NCBI RefSeq assembly: GCF_001870735.1
Contig: NZ_MORL01000003.1
Coordinates: 248,001 to 312,000, forward strand
Direction of reading: 5' to 3'
Length of the DNA stretch: 64,000 bases
Source of the DNA: Arsenicibacter rosenii
GTDB lineage: Bacteria; Bacteroidota; Bacteroidia; Cytophagales; Spirosomataceae
Shown here piece by piece: positions 52,690 through 61,407 of this stretch (positions are counted from its first letter, which is position 1; the number at the start of each line of letters is the position of its first letter). The notes beneath the pieces were generated by a model. That model had not been told where the DNA came from, did no database searches, and saw nothing but the letters and a program-made list of their open reading frames with translations. Position numbers and translations under genes: made by a program.

Positions 52690-53186
52690 AATTCAAGATA
52701 ATGGCAGGGACCGAAACCTACGCCCGTATCAATGCCATCGCCGCTGAAATTAAGCGGTGTCAGAGGGAAGCAATTGCTGTCACGGAGGAACTGGGCGGCA
52801 GCGGGTATTATGGAGAAGTACTGTACGTGGATACCGGAATCACAGCAATCACCTGCGAGCAGCCGCCCGCATGGCCCTATAAGCGGGTGAGGAAGCGGGG
52901 ACACGGGGCAGCGGCTTATTTTCCAAGGAACGTAAAGGCAAATCAGGCTATTCTGGAGCGTATCCGCAGGCTGCCGAAAGTGCATCAGGATCAGCTGAAT
53001 CAGGCCATCGGGTTTGTCGCCCATTGCGTTGATGACCGGTATTTCTTCAGCTTCGGACTACTTACCGGCAAGGACTTCCATCTGGTGAGCATCGACGAGC
53101 GGGCGGACTACACGCCGCTTCCCGACATGAGCGAGATCACCGTGTCTGAGTACAAACAACTACGGGAGCAGGGAGGTGAGCCGTGA
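52686..53186 (+). CDS. Hypothetical phage protein
   Basis: A 166-residue protein with an N-terminal helix (ARINAIAAEIKRCQREAIAV) and a C-terminal mixed domain. ATGA overlap with the HD gene and with the next. Not recognised. Confidence 0.58.
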   Translation: MKFKIMAGTETYARINAIAAEIKRCQREAIAVTEELGGSGYYGEVLYVDTGITAITCEQPPAWPYKRVRKRGHGAAAYFPRNVKANQAILERIRRLPKVHQDQLNQAIGFVAHCVDDRYFFSFGLLTGKDFHLVSIDERADYTPLPDMSEITVSEYKQLREQGGEP

Positions 53187-53383
53187 ACGAAGAACAGGAA
53201 CAGGCATTCCGGACGGCCTGGGACTTCCAGATGCAGCTGCTGGCCGAAGAGCTGGCAGCTGCCCGCGATCAGGCTGTGGAGAAATACCGCAACAGGGGAC
53301 TCAACGGTCACCCGCCTGCCCGCATGGCCCGCGTAACGATGAACATGACGCTGATGGACATTCTAACCTCTCGCAGCCAATGA
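53183..53383 (+). CDS. Small helical phage protein
   Basis: A 66-residue helical protein (FQMQLLAEELAAARDQAVEK). Its stop (53381-53383) overlaps ATG 53380, the likely start of the HNH gene. Not recognised. Confidence 0.55.
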   Translation: MNEEQEQAFRTAWDFQMQLLAEELAAARDQAVEKYRNRGLNGHPPARMARVTMNMTLMDILTSRSQ

Positions 53384-54425
53384 ACCTACTTTTTTTACCC
53401 CGTCGGACAATATAAGCAAACCAGCTAGCTGGAGCGAGAAGGAGATCAGTTACGTGCGGGCTAATTACCTGCTGAAAAACAACCAGGAGATGGCCGCTGA
53501 GCTGGGCCGGAGCCTGGCCTCGGTAAATGATCTGCTGTCGGCCAGACTGAAGCTGAAGCGGCCTAAGGAGCTGGTCATCCGGTTCCGGACCCGGTCCCGG
53601 AAAAAATCGGATGGATGGAGTCAGCAGGAACTTGATTTTCTGAAGGACAACTACCTGCACATGACCAATGAGGAGCTGACGGTGGCACTGGGCCGCACGA
53701 AAGGGGCCGTGCAGACCTGTCTTCATAAACGGCTCAGGGTAACGCGCCCCGCCGGCTGGTTCAGTCAGCACCATCACCGGTTTAAAAAGCAGGATAATAT
53801 CTGGTCCCAGGCCGAGATCGGCTTTGTCAGGGAAAACATCGAGCTGATGACCAACGAGGAAATTGCCAGGGAGCTGGGCCGGACAAAAGGAGGTGTCAAG
53901 TCAATTATCAGGCGTTACAATCTGCTGCGGTCGAAAGAGGCGATCAGCCGTTTCGGAAAACGCCCTAATGCAGGGCACTATAAAAAAGGGCAGCTGCCGC
54001 TGAATACCATCTACGATGAGGGCGAAGTGGTCAGGATCCGCCATGCTAAAACCGGTGCCGGAAGACAGAAACTCCCTTACAAATACATCAAGCTGGATAT
54101 GGGCAAATGGCAGCAGTATCACCAGGTAATCTGGATACGGGCCAACGGTCCCATTCCGGACAAACACATCGTCGTTTTCCGCAACGGCGATCAGATGGAC
54201 TGCCGGCTGGAGAACCTGGAGCTCATTACCCTAAAGGAAAACGCCATCCGAAACTCGGGCAGTATCCGGCTCACCGACGGCTATGTGGCCCAGACAATGT
54301 CCCCCCGCAACGCAGCGCTGCGCGAGCAGCTCAAGGAATTTCCCGAACTCATCGACGCCCGCAGGGCACAATTACAACTTAAACGCTTAATAAAACATGA
54401 CAACGCAGAGCATTCAGAAGACTGA
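53380..54425 (+). CDS. HNH endonuclease with three SANT-like repeats, apparent -1 frameshift
   Basis: The in-frame open stretch reaches only GTG 53454 as a conventional start, but residues encoded before it (WSEKEISYVRANY) complete the first of three ~45-residue Myb/SANT-like repeats (each W.xxE..F..(D/E)N...MTNEE...ELGR). ATG 53380, at the preceding stop (ATGA, the operon's usual coupling), lies one frame away and joins it through -1 slippage at U-UUU-UUA (53391-53397). The C-terminal HNH_3 domain is YHQVIWIRANGPIPDKHI... LENLELIT. It cuts DNA, possibly as a homing nuclease or near packaging. Confidence 0.78.
53391..53397 (+). other. Slippery heptamer T TTT TTA
   Basis: Relative to ATG 53380 it is in the X XXY YYZ phase required for -1 frameshifting, the same heptamer as the HIV-1 gag-pol site. 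A palindrome CCAGCTAGCTGG lies at 53421-53432, farther than the usual spacer. Confidence 0.5.
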
Positions 54426-54651
54426 AAACAGGGTAAAGGCCATGATCGGAAAGACATTCATGGTCAATGCGTTTGCCCACAAGATTGTAAACTACCAGAT
54501 CCAGGACGGCAGACTGACTCTGGTTTCGGACAGGAAGTTCTTCCCGGCCGTCGAGCTGGTGAACGCCGACCGGTTTCTGGAGCAGTTTCTGGAAACCGAC
54601 GAGGAAGCCCTGCCGGCCGTAGTAGCGGAGAACCGGCGTCGCTTCAGGTAG
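54397..54651 (+). CDS. Hypothetical phage protein
   Basis: An 84-residue protein (MIGKTFMVNAFAHKIVNYQI), overlapping the HNH gene by 29 bases. Ends in a basic tail. Not recognised. Confidence 0.55.
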   Translation: MTTQSIQKTENRVKAMIGKTFMVNAFAHKIVNYQIQDGRLTLVSDRKFFPAVELVNADRFLEQFLETDEEALPAVVAENRRRFR

Positions 54652-54674
54652 CGGGCGACATTAAGAACATCCTG

Positions 54675-54827
54675 ATGGAGAACATCCGGAAAGTACAGGC
54701 TGACAAGAGCTACATCCCGCAGGCGGCCGAGATCGCCAATCAGGTCGATAAGCTCTTTGCCATGGCTAAACTGGAAATTCAGTACATGCAGCTGGTGAAA
54801 CACGCAAACAAAGCCGATGAAAGCTGA
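54675..54827 (+). CDS. Small helical phage protein
   Basis: A 50-residue helical protein: MENIRKVQADKSYIPQAAEI then ANQVDKLFAMAKLEIQYMQL. It resembles small phage proteins of the form ...AKSIAxxAQTxINxAKLEIEY seen in Bacteroidota phages. The next gene overlaps it by 11 bases. Too short for most ORF callers. Confidence 0.6.
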   Translation: MENIRKVQADKSYIPQAAEIANQVDKLFAMAKLEIQYMQLVKHANKADES

Positions 54828-55029
54828 TATTTTCTCGCTGCCCTACCGCGCCAGACCATGCCCTCCGGCCATGCCGGAGGCTGTCTGGCGGGCCTTCGCC
54901 GAAGCGGCCGATCACCGCGGCTCCCGTGACGAATGGCTCGTTAAGTGGCAGGCCTATCAGGCGCTCCACGATCAGTATTATACTCCCGACGGCAAGCTCA
55001 GAGAGCAGCCCAAAACAGAAAGTATATGA
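54817..55029 (+). CDS. Hypothetical phage protein
   Basis: A 70-residue protein (PEAVWRAFAEAADHRGSRDE). ATGA overlap with the next gene. Not recognised. Confidence 0.55.
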   Translation: MKADIFSLPYRARPCPPAMPEAVWRAFAEAADHRGSRDEWLVKWQAYQALHDQYYTPDGKLREQPKTESI

Positions 55030-55796
55030 AAGGCATCAATTTTATCCGGCAGATGTACGAGCGTACCGTGGCCGGCATCAAGACCCAGACCCGCCGGACG
55101 GGCGGGCTGGAATATATTAATGAAGCAGCCGATACCTGGCTACATCTTGGCTGCGGGCCGGTCGATGAAAGCGGCAAGCTAACCGTCACCGGTGCACAGC
55201 CGGGAGAAAAACTTCTTTCTATAGTGCATACCACCAACAGGAACGTTTTGAGGGGATATGTGGACAGCAATAGCAATGAGCTCACCTTTCACGGCTTCAA
55301 ACGTTCTGACCGGCGTAAACAAGTAGCCGTTTTCCGGCACAAGGAACGTGGCTACACGTACCATTTTGTGTTTCCCTGCTATCAGCCCGGCGAAACGCTC
55401 TATCTGAAGGAGCCGTATCAGACAGATCCGGAAACGAATCAGCTTATCTACCGGTTCGACCGGCCGGTCCGGGAAGGAGATAACCGTGAGGTGAAATGGA
55501 AAAACAAACTGTTCATGCCGGCATCAGCTGCCAGAGCCTGGATCCGGATCACCGGGGTACGCTGCGAGCCGGTCAGACAGATCAGCGAGGCTGACGCAAA
55601 GGCAGAAGGGGCTGACTGCGGTATCCTGCGGCTGGAGAAGGGACAGGTTGCGCAGCTGATCCGGACAGATCCGCCCGAAGGCAGCTACCGCAACGGGTTC
55701 GAATTCATCCTGCACTCGGTTACGGGCGGGGCGCAGGCGTGGCAGGATGACAAGTGGGTATTTGTCTATGAATTTGAGCTGGCCGAGAAACCATGA
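55026..55796 (+). CDS. ASCH-like phage protein
   Basis: A 256-residue protein starting MKGINFIRQMYERTVAGIKT followed by QTRR; the KTxTRR motif, the GETLYLKEPY strand and the final DDKWVFVYEFEL are those of phage ASCH-domain proteins (RNA-binding PUA-like fold). A mid segment differs from the usual short family members. Coupled to both neighbours by ATGA overlaps. Confidence 0.65.
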   Translation: MKGINFIRQMYERTVAGIKTQTRRTGGLEYINEAADTWLHLGCGPVDESGKLTVTGAQPGEKLLSIVHTTNRNVLRGYVDSNSNELTFHGFKRSDRRKQVAVFRHKERGYTYHFVFPCYQPGETLYLKEPYQTDPETNQLIYRFDRPVREGDNREVKWKNKLFMPASAARAWIRITGVRCEPVRQISEADAKAEGADCGILRLEKGQVAQLIRTDPPEGSYRNGFEFILHSVTGGAQAWQDDKWVFVYEFELAEKP

Positions 55797-56434
55797 AAGT
55801 AACCTGGACATACTACCTCAAGGAAGAAGGCCGCACAATTGATCTGGAGGTAATCTACGTACCGGCACTGGACAAGCATACCCTGAAGGGCGGCGGCTTT
55901 CGTACCATGGACAACGTAGCGATCGTCAACCGGTCAACCTTTCATATTTTCAGCCACGGCGAACTCAGTGAACGGCAGGCAGCCTACCGGCACCTTGTCC
56001 TGCTATGTAAGTCAGGAGGGCTGAGAATCGGGGATGATCTGATATCGATCCCGGAAGTGATTCAGGCAGAGAACAGCAACCGGCTGCCCGGTGAAGATCC
56101 ACAAGCCGGAATTCAGTCTCAGCTGGCAACCTTAGGTTTCCTGCCCAACGAACGCCTGATATGCGGTCTGCGCCCCCATTTCCGGCGCGGCGATGACATT
56201 CTGTTTCTGATCGGAGCCAACTACTGGATCCGTAAAATTGCGATGATCGGCATCTGCGTGGCAGCGTATCCGCATGAGGTTTTCGGCGTACTGATGCCCG
56301 GCGCTCCGGATAACGCAGCGAAGGACTGGGTGACAGATCCAAAAATGAAACTGCTGCAACCGGATCCGCCGGCGATCGGCCGCTGGAGTAATGATGGCAA
56401 CTCGATTATTTACCAACCCTACACATTTAATTAA
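55793..56434 (+). CDS. Hypothetical phage protein with host-encoded N-terminal homologue
   Basis: A 213-residue protein. Its first ~70 residues are homologous to the 95-residue chromosomal protein at 9147-9434. The remaining part (GFLPNERLICGLRPHFRRGD, IRKIAMIGICVAAYPHEVFG) is unlike it. Function unknown. Confidence 0.65.
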   Translation: MKVTWTYYLKEEGRTIDLEVIYVPALDKHTLKGGGFRTMDNVAIVNRSTFHIFSHGELSERQAAYRHLVLLCKSGGLRIGDDLISIPEVIQAENSNRLPGEDPQAGIQSQLATLGFLPNERLICGLRPHFRRGDDILFLIGANYWIRKIAMIGICVAAYPHEVFGVLMPGAPDNAAKDWVTDPKMKLLQPDPPAIGRWSNDGNSIIYQPYTFN

Positions 56435-56437
56435 GCT

Positions 56438-56791
56438 ATGGAACAAATGACACTGGCTGAGGCCATCGAAAAAGGATACGATTATTGCCTAATGAAGGGC
56501 GATAAAAATGTAACAGAGCTACGTGACGTAGATATTGAGGATCTGGCCGAACGGGGAGCGGTGTTGTGTAAGAGCGATCCGGTTTTCTATGAAATCAATT
56601 CGGAAACGCTCCGGCAGATTGTAATTGATCATTTTAGCAACGGGGAGTCTTTCAATGATCCAGATAGGGAAATGGCGTCAGCGGTGGAGGATATGAGCTT
56701 GACACAGTATGAGCCGCTGACAACCTTGATTAACGATGCGATTTCGTGTTACTGTTTTTATCCGACACTTAAAATAGAATTGATTCTTTAA
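56438..56791 (+). CDS. Hypothetical phage protein
   Basis: A 117-residue acidic protein (MTLAEAIEKGYDYCLMKGDK). Lower GC than the phage average. Not recognised. Confidence 0.55.
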   Translation: MEQMTLAEAIEKGYDYCLMKGDKNVTELRDVDIEDLAERGAVLCKSDPVFYEINSETLRQIVIDHFSNGESFNDPDREMASAVEDMSLTQYEPLTTLINDAISCYCFYPTLKIELIL

Positions 56792-56828
56792 AATATTACA
56801 TACAGGATATTTAATTAATTTAAGGACC

Positions 56829-57068
56829 ATGTTTAAACCAGGCACTGTCGTTAAATCACGTCTGCGGACAGAGAAGCATCCGCTTTTTCTGATAGTAGTA
56901 GACGAATACAGGGAAGATGAATCTGATTTGTTATCTTTTAAAGCCGTTGTTTTGACAGATAAAGGCAACGGAGACGAGTATTATCCGGGAGAATTGTCCA
57001 ACGCCTGGAACACCCCGAATTTTATCGTTTCAAGCTGGGCAGAAGTCAAGGAATATCTTCATGACTGA
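56829..57068 (+). CDS. Hypothetical phage protein
   Basis: A 79-residue protein (KSRLRTEKHPLFLIVVDEYR), beta-rich, last of the early module; a terminator follows. Not recognised. Confidence 0.55.
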   Translation: MFKPGTVVKSRLRTEKHPLFLIVVDEYREDESDLLSFKAVVLTDKGNGDEYYPGELSNAWNTPNFIVSSWAEVKEYLHD

Positions 57069-57093
57069 ACGGGCTTCAAGCCCAAAATCACAC

Positions 57094-57120
57094 AAGGAGG
57101 CAAAAGCCTCCTTTTTTTTT
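57094..57120 (+). terminator. Terminator of the phage early module
   Basis: AAGGAGGC-AAAA-GCCTCCTT followed by a run of Ts; it ends the early operon. Confidence 0.9.
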
Positions 57121-57740
57121 GGACATTTTTAATTTTTGCCCGATTAGTCTACAAAATCCACCATTTTGATATTATGAATGATAATTAATTTATTTAGTTA
57201 TCACTGTGCCAATATCAGTAACTTAACAGTAGCCTGCCGGGGCAAAAACCGGAGGCTCTCCCCTGTTCTCCCGAGTTGTCCCGAGTAAGTCCCGCACCGC
57301 TCCCGCATCCATTACCGTATGGTCATGTATAAAAAAGGCCGTTTCCGGCGTTTTGAGCGGGGTCGTTTTTGGCTTTTGAGAAAAAACGAAAAGCTGTAGC
57401 AACCCGTGAAAATCCTCCCGCAAACTCCCGCAAATTCCCTGCTTAACTTAACTTATTGATTATTATATACTTATTATTTATTATCTATTAAAAACCACAG
57501 GGGAGTTTGCGGGACGTGCGGGAATTTGCGGGAGTGCGGGAGGATTTTGAAAACCGTTACGCACTTTTGGGCATCACGCATTTTTTTTGCGCCTTCCCTT
57601 CTCCCGGCCTGTTTCGGGGCTGATCCGGCATTTTTGTGTTTTTCACGGTTTGCGGTTACGTGTGCCGCAGTCTGATTATGCGGCTACCGCCTGCCCTCTC
57701 CGCGGTGGTAACTTAGGGGCAGGTTTACCCCCGTCAACTA
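57121..57740. other. Non-coding phage region with TGCGGGA/TCCCGCA repeat array
   Basis: No credible gene in 620 bases. Four TCCCG(A/C)(G/A) boxes start at 57269, 57279, 57290 and 57301 (10-11 base phase). TCCCGCAAA occurs at 57416 and 57426, and TGCGGGA at 57508, 57517, 57527 and 57535. The last six form the arms of an inverted repeat around an AT-rich core (57440-57490). The pattern fits a replication origin with iterons, or the site of a late-gene regulator or packaging protein, between early and late modules. Confidence 0.6.
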
Positions 57741-58319
57741 ATGAGAAACGATCCGGTAATTTTTCCGCTGCCCGTCTGCGAGCACGTCTATAAGTATCTG
57801 CGTGTGCGGCTGGCCGGTGAGCCGCTGCTGGCAACCTTTGAGAATGCTCCGGTCGGCACCTGGCTGTGGGCACTGGCCCAAAGCGAAAAGGTACACCTCT
57901 ATCAGAAGCACGGCGGCCGCGTAAAACGGTACCGCAAGTACCGGCTCGACGAAATGTCGCGTAATTACGTGGTGGGCATCTACGAGTTTCATACCTCCCG
58001 CTCCCAGCTGCTGCTCAACATCGCCGAGCTCCAGATCTTCAACCGGATTGTGACTAAGTTCATGTTCGACGATCTGCTGGGGGATATCGACGCGCGGGAT
58101 CCCGCCGTGACCGTGCAGCGGGCGATCCGCAACATTGCCGACCGGTATGATTTCTCGGACGATGACCTCTCGGAGGCCAGTCTGGAGCAGCTCTACTACC
58201 GTACCCGCGCGGGCCGTAACCGGCAGTCCTACCGCCGGCCGGACTGGGATTCGGTGATGCGTACAACGATTGTCGGGGAGACGGCCCCTGCCGCGCCGAT
58301 TATTTACGCCCATGAATGA
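57741..58319 (+). CDS. Hypothetical protein, first late gene
   Basis: A 192-residue protein (VCEHVYKYLRVRLAGEPLLA; NIAELQIFNRIVTKFMFDDL). First gene after the repeat array, ATG 57741. Overlaps the next by 8 bases. A late regulator or structural protein are both possible; not recognised. Confidence 0.6.
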   Translation: MRNDPVIFPLPVCEHVYKYLRVRLAGEPLLATFENAPVGTWLWALAQSEKVHLYQKHGGRVKRYRKYRLDEMSRNYVVGIYEFHTSRSQLLLNIAELQIFNRIVTKFMFDDLLGDIDARDPAVTVQRAIRNIADRYDFSDDDLSEASLEQLYYRTRAGRNRQSYRRPDWDSVMRTTIVGETAPAAPIIYAHE

Positions 58320-58761
58320 TCTGAACTTTACGCCCGGCAGCGCCAATACCGGCGGGGTGTTTCTGCTGCGGTTTGCCCCGCTCGACAGCATTACGGCCAT
58401 CGGTACGGAGGTAACCTTTGCCGCCGGCGCCCGCTGGCTCTCCTGCTACGGCTCGGAAGGCTCGCTCAGCTGGGAGGAGCAGCAGAAGGATACCGATAAC
58501 GGGCCGGTCTGGGAGCTGAGCGTACAGGCGTTTCTGCCCGGCGACTCGGCCGCTATCCGGGCCCGGCTGGCGGCAATGACCACCCGCCGCTTTGTGCTTG
58601 AATGCGAAGACAACGAGGGGCTGGTCCGCCGCGCCGGCGCGGTCGGGGCGGGCCTTACCTTCAGCTATAGTTTTTCGCCGGGTGCCAATCCCGGCGAGCG
58701 GCGCGGCAACCGGATCACCTTTGCCGGCCAGCTGACCGCACCGCCTGACCTTATTGATTGA
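58312..58761 (+). CDS. Hypothetical late phage protein
   Basis: A 149-residue protein, start ATG 58312 (the frame is open from 58270). Beta-rich (AIGTEVTFAAGARWLSCYGS, WELSVQAFLPGD), likely structural. A terminator follows. Confidence 0.6.
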   Translation: MNDLNFTPGSANTGGVFLLRFAPLDSITAIGTEVTFAAGARWLSCYGSEGSLSWEEQQKDTDNGPVWELSVQAFLPGDSAAIRARLAAMTTRRFVLECEDNEGLVRRAGAVGAGLTFSYSFSPGANPGERRGNRITFAGQLTAPPDLID

Positions 58762-58788
58762 CTGACTGATTGAACTTTGGGAACGTAT

Positions 58789-58819
58789 AAAGCCGGACGG
58801 GTATCCTGTCCGGCTTTTT
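58789..58819 (+). terminator. Terminator before the protease-scaffold gene
   Basis: AAAGCCGGACGGG, TAT loop, complementary arm with one G-T wobble, T-run. It lies in the upstream extension of the protease frame, supporting the later start at 58873. Confidence 0.8.
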
Positions 58820-58872
58820 CTGCGTACAACGATTGTCAGGCAGAGCTGCCGTGCGGGGGCGCAATTTCCGGC

Positions 58873-60219
58873 ATGGATAGCATGCAGACCCTTGCCTCTC
58901 TTATACAGCACACCTGGCTGATTGATCAGGCGGCCGGCCGTTTTGTACTCCGCCAGCTCCTTGAAAACAAGGCACAGCCGGCCGAACCCGCCGTTACGTA
59001 TGCCGGCGTCCGTTCTTCGGCTCCGTCCCTGATGGGCGGCGGTACGCAGGGCGCCATGCCGGGCTCGGTGGTGGTTATCTGCGTGGACTACCCGCTCTAC
59101 GGCTTTTACGCCGACTGGCTCTGCCGGCAGCTGCAGCAGGCCTCGATGAACGAAAACGTCGTCGGTATTATCTGCAGGATCAACTCGCCGGGCGGCGTGG
59201 ATCAGGCGGCCTATAAGCTGTTTGACACAATCCAGGCGATTAAGAAGCCCAAAATCGCCCTGTGCGAATACGGCCTGATGGCCTCGGCCGCCTACTGGTT
59301 TGCCCTGGGATTCGACTACATCATGGCCAGCCGTGCCACCGACCGCATCGGCTCGATCGGCGTCTACAGCACCTTCATGGACGATACGGGCTTCTGGGAG
59401 CAGTACGGCTTTACGCTGAAGGACATCTACGCTCCCGAGTCGGACCGCAAGAACGAAGAGTTCCGGGCCGCCCAGGAAGGGGATTACAGTCTCTACGAGG
59501 CCAATAACTCCCGGGTAGCGCAGCTGTTCATTGCTGCGGTCAAACAGTATCGCGCCGGTAAGCTGAAAATCACCAAAGCCGATGATCCCACGCGCGGCGC
59601 CCTGTACGTAGCCAGCGACGCCCTTAAAAACGGCATCATCGACGAGATCGGCACGGCCGACCGCGCCCTTCAGCTGATTGCCCGCATGGCCGCCGGCGAG
59701 ACGATTCAGGACATCCTCAAATCCGAAGCCCCGGACGATGCCGGCGAGGAGGATGACGATCCGGAAGAGGATCCGGAGCACGAGCCGGACGACGCCCCGG
59801 AAGCTGCCGCACAAATTCAGTCCAGTAACCAAAATCCCGATACATCTATGTTTGGCGACAAACACAAAAAGCTGACGGCTCTGGCCGGTCAGGCTGCCGT
59901 CAGTGACGAGCAGCTCAACGAGGTAAATGCCAACCTCGATTCTCTGGGCATTACCGGCGTGCGGGTGATCAGCACCGGCTACCTGAACGAGGCAGAAAAT
60001 GCCGTTTCGGCCCTGGCCACCGCCAACACCACCATCACCACGCTGACCGCCGAGCGCGACAGCTACAAGGCCAAAGCCGAGGCCTACGGCTCGCAGCCGG
60101 GTGCCACGCCGAGCAAGGTCGAGAAAGCCGAAGAGCCGCTGGCGACCGCTACGCCGCAGGTGATCTCGGAAACTGATGCCGAAATGCAGCGCATGCTGAA
60201 GAAACAGCAGGGCAAATAA
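58873..60219 (+). CDS. S49 (SppA-like) head maturation protease, with scaffold region
   Basis: A 448-residue protein. Residues ~20-290 are an S49 peptidase: IICRINSPGGVDQAAYKLFD, CEYGLMASAAYWFAL (nucleophile Ser) and RIGSIGVYSTF (Lys/Gly region). An acidic linker (DDDPEEDPEHEPDDAPEAA) and a coiled C-terminal scaffold-like part follow. Processes capsid or scaffold during head assembly, as in lambda gpC. The longer frame from 58777 would cross the terminator. Confidence 0.88.
   Translation: MDSMQTLASLIQHTWLIDQAAGRFVLRQLLENKAQPAEPAVTYAGVRSSAPSLMGGGTQGAMPGSVVVICVDYPLYGFYADWLCRQLQQASMNENVVGIICRINSPGGVDQAAYKLFDTIQAIKKPKIALCEYGLMASAAYWFALGFDYIMASRATDRIGSIGVYSTFMDDTGFWEQYGFTLKDIYAPESDRKNEEFRAAQEGDYSLYEANNSRVAQLFIAAVKQYRAGKLKITKADDPTRGALYVASDALKNGIIDEIGTADRALQLIARMAAGETIQDILKSEAPDDAGEEDDDPEEDPEHEPDDAPEAAAQIQSSNQNPDTSMFGDKHKKLTALAGQAAVSDEQLNEVNANLDSLGITGVRVISTGYLNEAENAVSALATANTTITTLTAERDSYKAKAEAYGSQPGATPSKVEKAEEPLATATPQVISETDAEMQRMLKKQQGK
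59848..60219 (+). CDS. Possible nested scaffold protein
   Basis: The in-frame ATG at 59848 starts MFGDKHKKLTALAGQAAVSD, a 123-residue coiled-coil protein that continues to the protease stop. It falls right after the acidic linker, as Nu3 does inside lambda gpC. No clear ribosome site, so it is only a proposal. Confidence 0.35.
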   Translation: MFGDKHKKLTALAGQAAVSDEQLNEVNANLDSLGITGVRVISTGYLNEAENAVSALATANTTITTLTAERDSYKAKAEAYGSQPGATPSKVEKAEEPLATATPQVISETDAEMQRMLKKQQGK

Positions 60220-60267
60220 GCCACCGTTCACCAACACTCACCCGTAACTTCTCACTCTCTTTCCACT

Positions 60268-61353
60268 ATGGCTATCGTAACCACAACAAACGATATCTCC
60301 GCCATCAACAGCTACGCGGGATCCTACCAGTCCCAGATTATTGCGTCAGTTGTGAATGGTCTGGATATCGTTAACGATGTGACGCTGATCCGCAACCTGC
60401 GCGAGCCCCGCATTCTGCCGAAGTATTCCGGCAACGGCGGCATGCGTCCCCTGAATACCGACGTCCGCACGCCGAAGGGGAAAGCCGGCAGCTTCTCAAC
60501 GCGCACCATTACCCCGCGCACGTCGATGAAGATTCTGGATGTCATTCCGGAAGAACTCCGCAAGACGTTCCTGGGCCGTGATCTGGCGGCAAATCAGAAG
60601 GAATATCCGCAGGGCTTTGCCCAGTATTTCTGGGCCGAACAGGGCCGCGTGATTCAGGCCGAAATCAACGACAACGCCTATTACGGGGTTGATTCCGAGT
60701 CGATCGCTGCCTACAATGCCGGCTCTACCTACGCAGTGGGTGACCGGATGATGTTTACGGATAATGTCTTTTACCGCTGCGTATCGGCCACAACGGCCGG
60801 CCAGTCGCCGGTGACAAACCCGGCCAAATGGGTAGACTGCGACAGTGAGGTGCTGGCCAAGGGCTTCGGTACCATCATTGCCGAGCTGTACGCCTCCGGG
60901 CTGGCTACGGCCAACAAGATCGCTACCGGCGCCATCACCAGCAGCAACTGCTTTGACAAGGTCACGGACTTCTACAACGCGATGACTACGGCGAAAAAGG
61001 CCAAAGGCGGCTTTTTCTACGTCAGCTACGACATCTACCAGAAGTACGCGCTCTCGCTGCTCAATAAGTTCACCAATGGTACCAGCGCCTTCCAGGTGCC
61101 GGGTACGCCGAACTACTTTGTGTTTGGCTCGGGGAACAAATGGCAGCTCAAGCCGTGCACGTGGATGGGCAGCTCCCAGCGCATCATCGCCACCCAGATG
61201 GAAAACCTCTACATGGGTACGGATCTTACCTCTGATCTCAACTCGATCGGCAACATGGTTCCGCACATCCACGGCATGACCTATAAGTACCAGATGATTC
61301 TGGCTTATCAGATCGCTGATCCGGATATGCTCTTTGTCAACGATCAGGTTTAA
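60268..61353 (+). CDS. Major capsid protein with carbohydrate-binding-like insertion
   Basis: A 361-residue HK97-fold-type capsid protein (N-terminal arm, RILPKYSGNGGMRPLNTDVR, EIND and C-terminal A-domain-like region), coded right after the protease-scaffold. Residues ~148-191 (YAVGDRMMFTDNVFYRCVSA...AKWVD) look like a small chitin-binding type 3 (CBM5/12) module: Y-x-x-G-D, V-x-Y-x-C, W. Such insertions are displayed on the capsid surface and may bind sugars or mucus. Confidence 0.8.
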   Translation: MAIVTTTNDISAINSYAGSYQSQIIASVVNGLDIVNDVTLIRNLREPRILPKYSGNGGMRPLNTDVRTPKGKAGSFSTRTITPRTSMKILDVIPEELRKTFLGRDLAANQKEYPQGFAQYFWAEQGRVIQAEINDNAYYGVDSESIAAYNAGSTYAVGDRMMFTDNVFYRCVSATTAGQSPVTNPAKWVDCDSEVLAKGFGTIIAELYASGLATANKIATGAITSSNCFDKVTDFYNAMTTAKKAKGGFFYVSYDIYQKYALSLLNKFTNGTSAFQVPGTPNYFVFGSGNKWQLKPCTWMGSSQRIIATQMENLYMGTDLTSDLNSIGNMVPHIHGMTYKYQMILAYQIADPDMLFVNDQV

Positions 61354-61366
61354 CCGCTAACCCTCC

Positions 61367-61394
61367 GGTAACGCCCTGCCTGCGGGGCGTTACC
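61367..61394 (+). terminator. Hairpin after the capsid gene
   Basis: GGTAACGCCC, eight-base loop, exact complement, weak T-tract. It may partly stop transcription after the highly expressed capsid gene. Confidence 0.6.
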
Positions 61395-61407
61395 GTCTGA
61401 TTTTACC

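Noticed and set aside
57223-57423. Minus-strand frame in the repeat array region
   Set aside because: Its sequence is dominated by the repeats; no coding character.
58300-60237. Very long antisense frame (645 codons) across the protease gene
   Set aside because: High GC third-position bias of the real plus-strand gene produces it; the plus strand shows S49 motifs and the antisense product has no family features.
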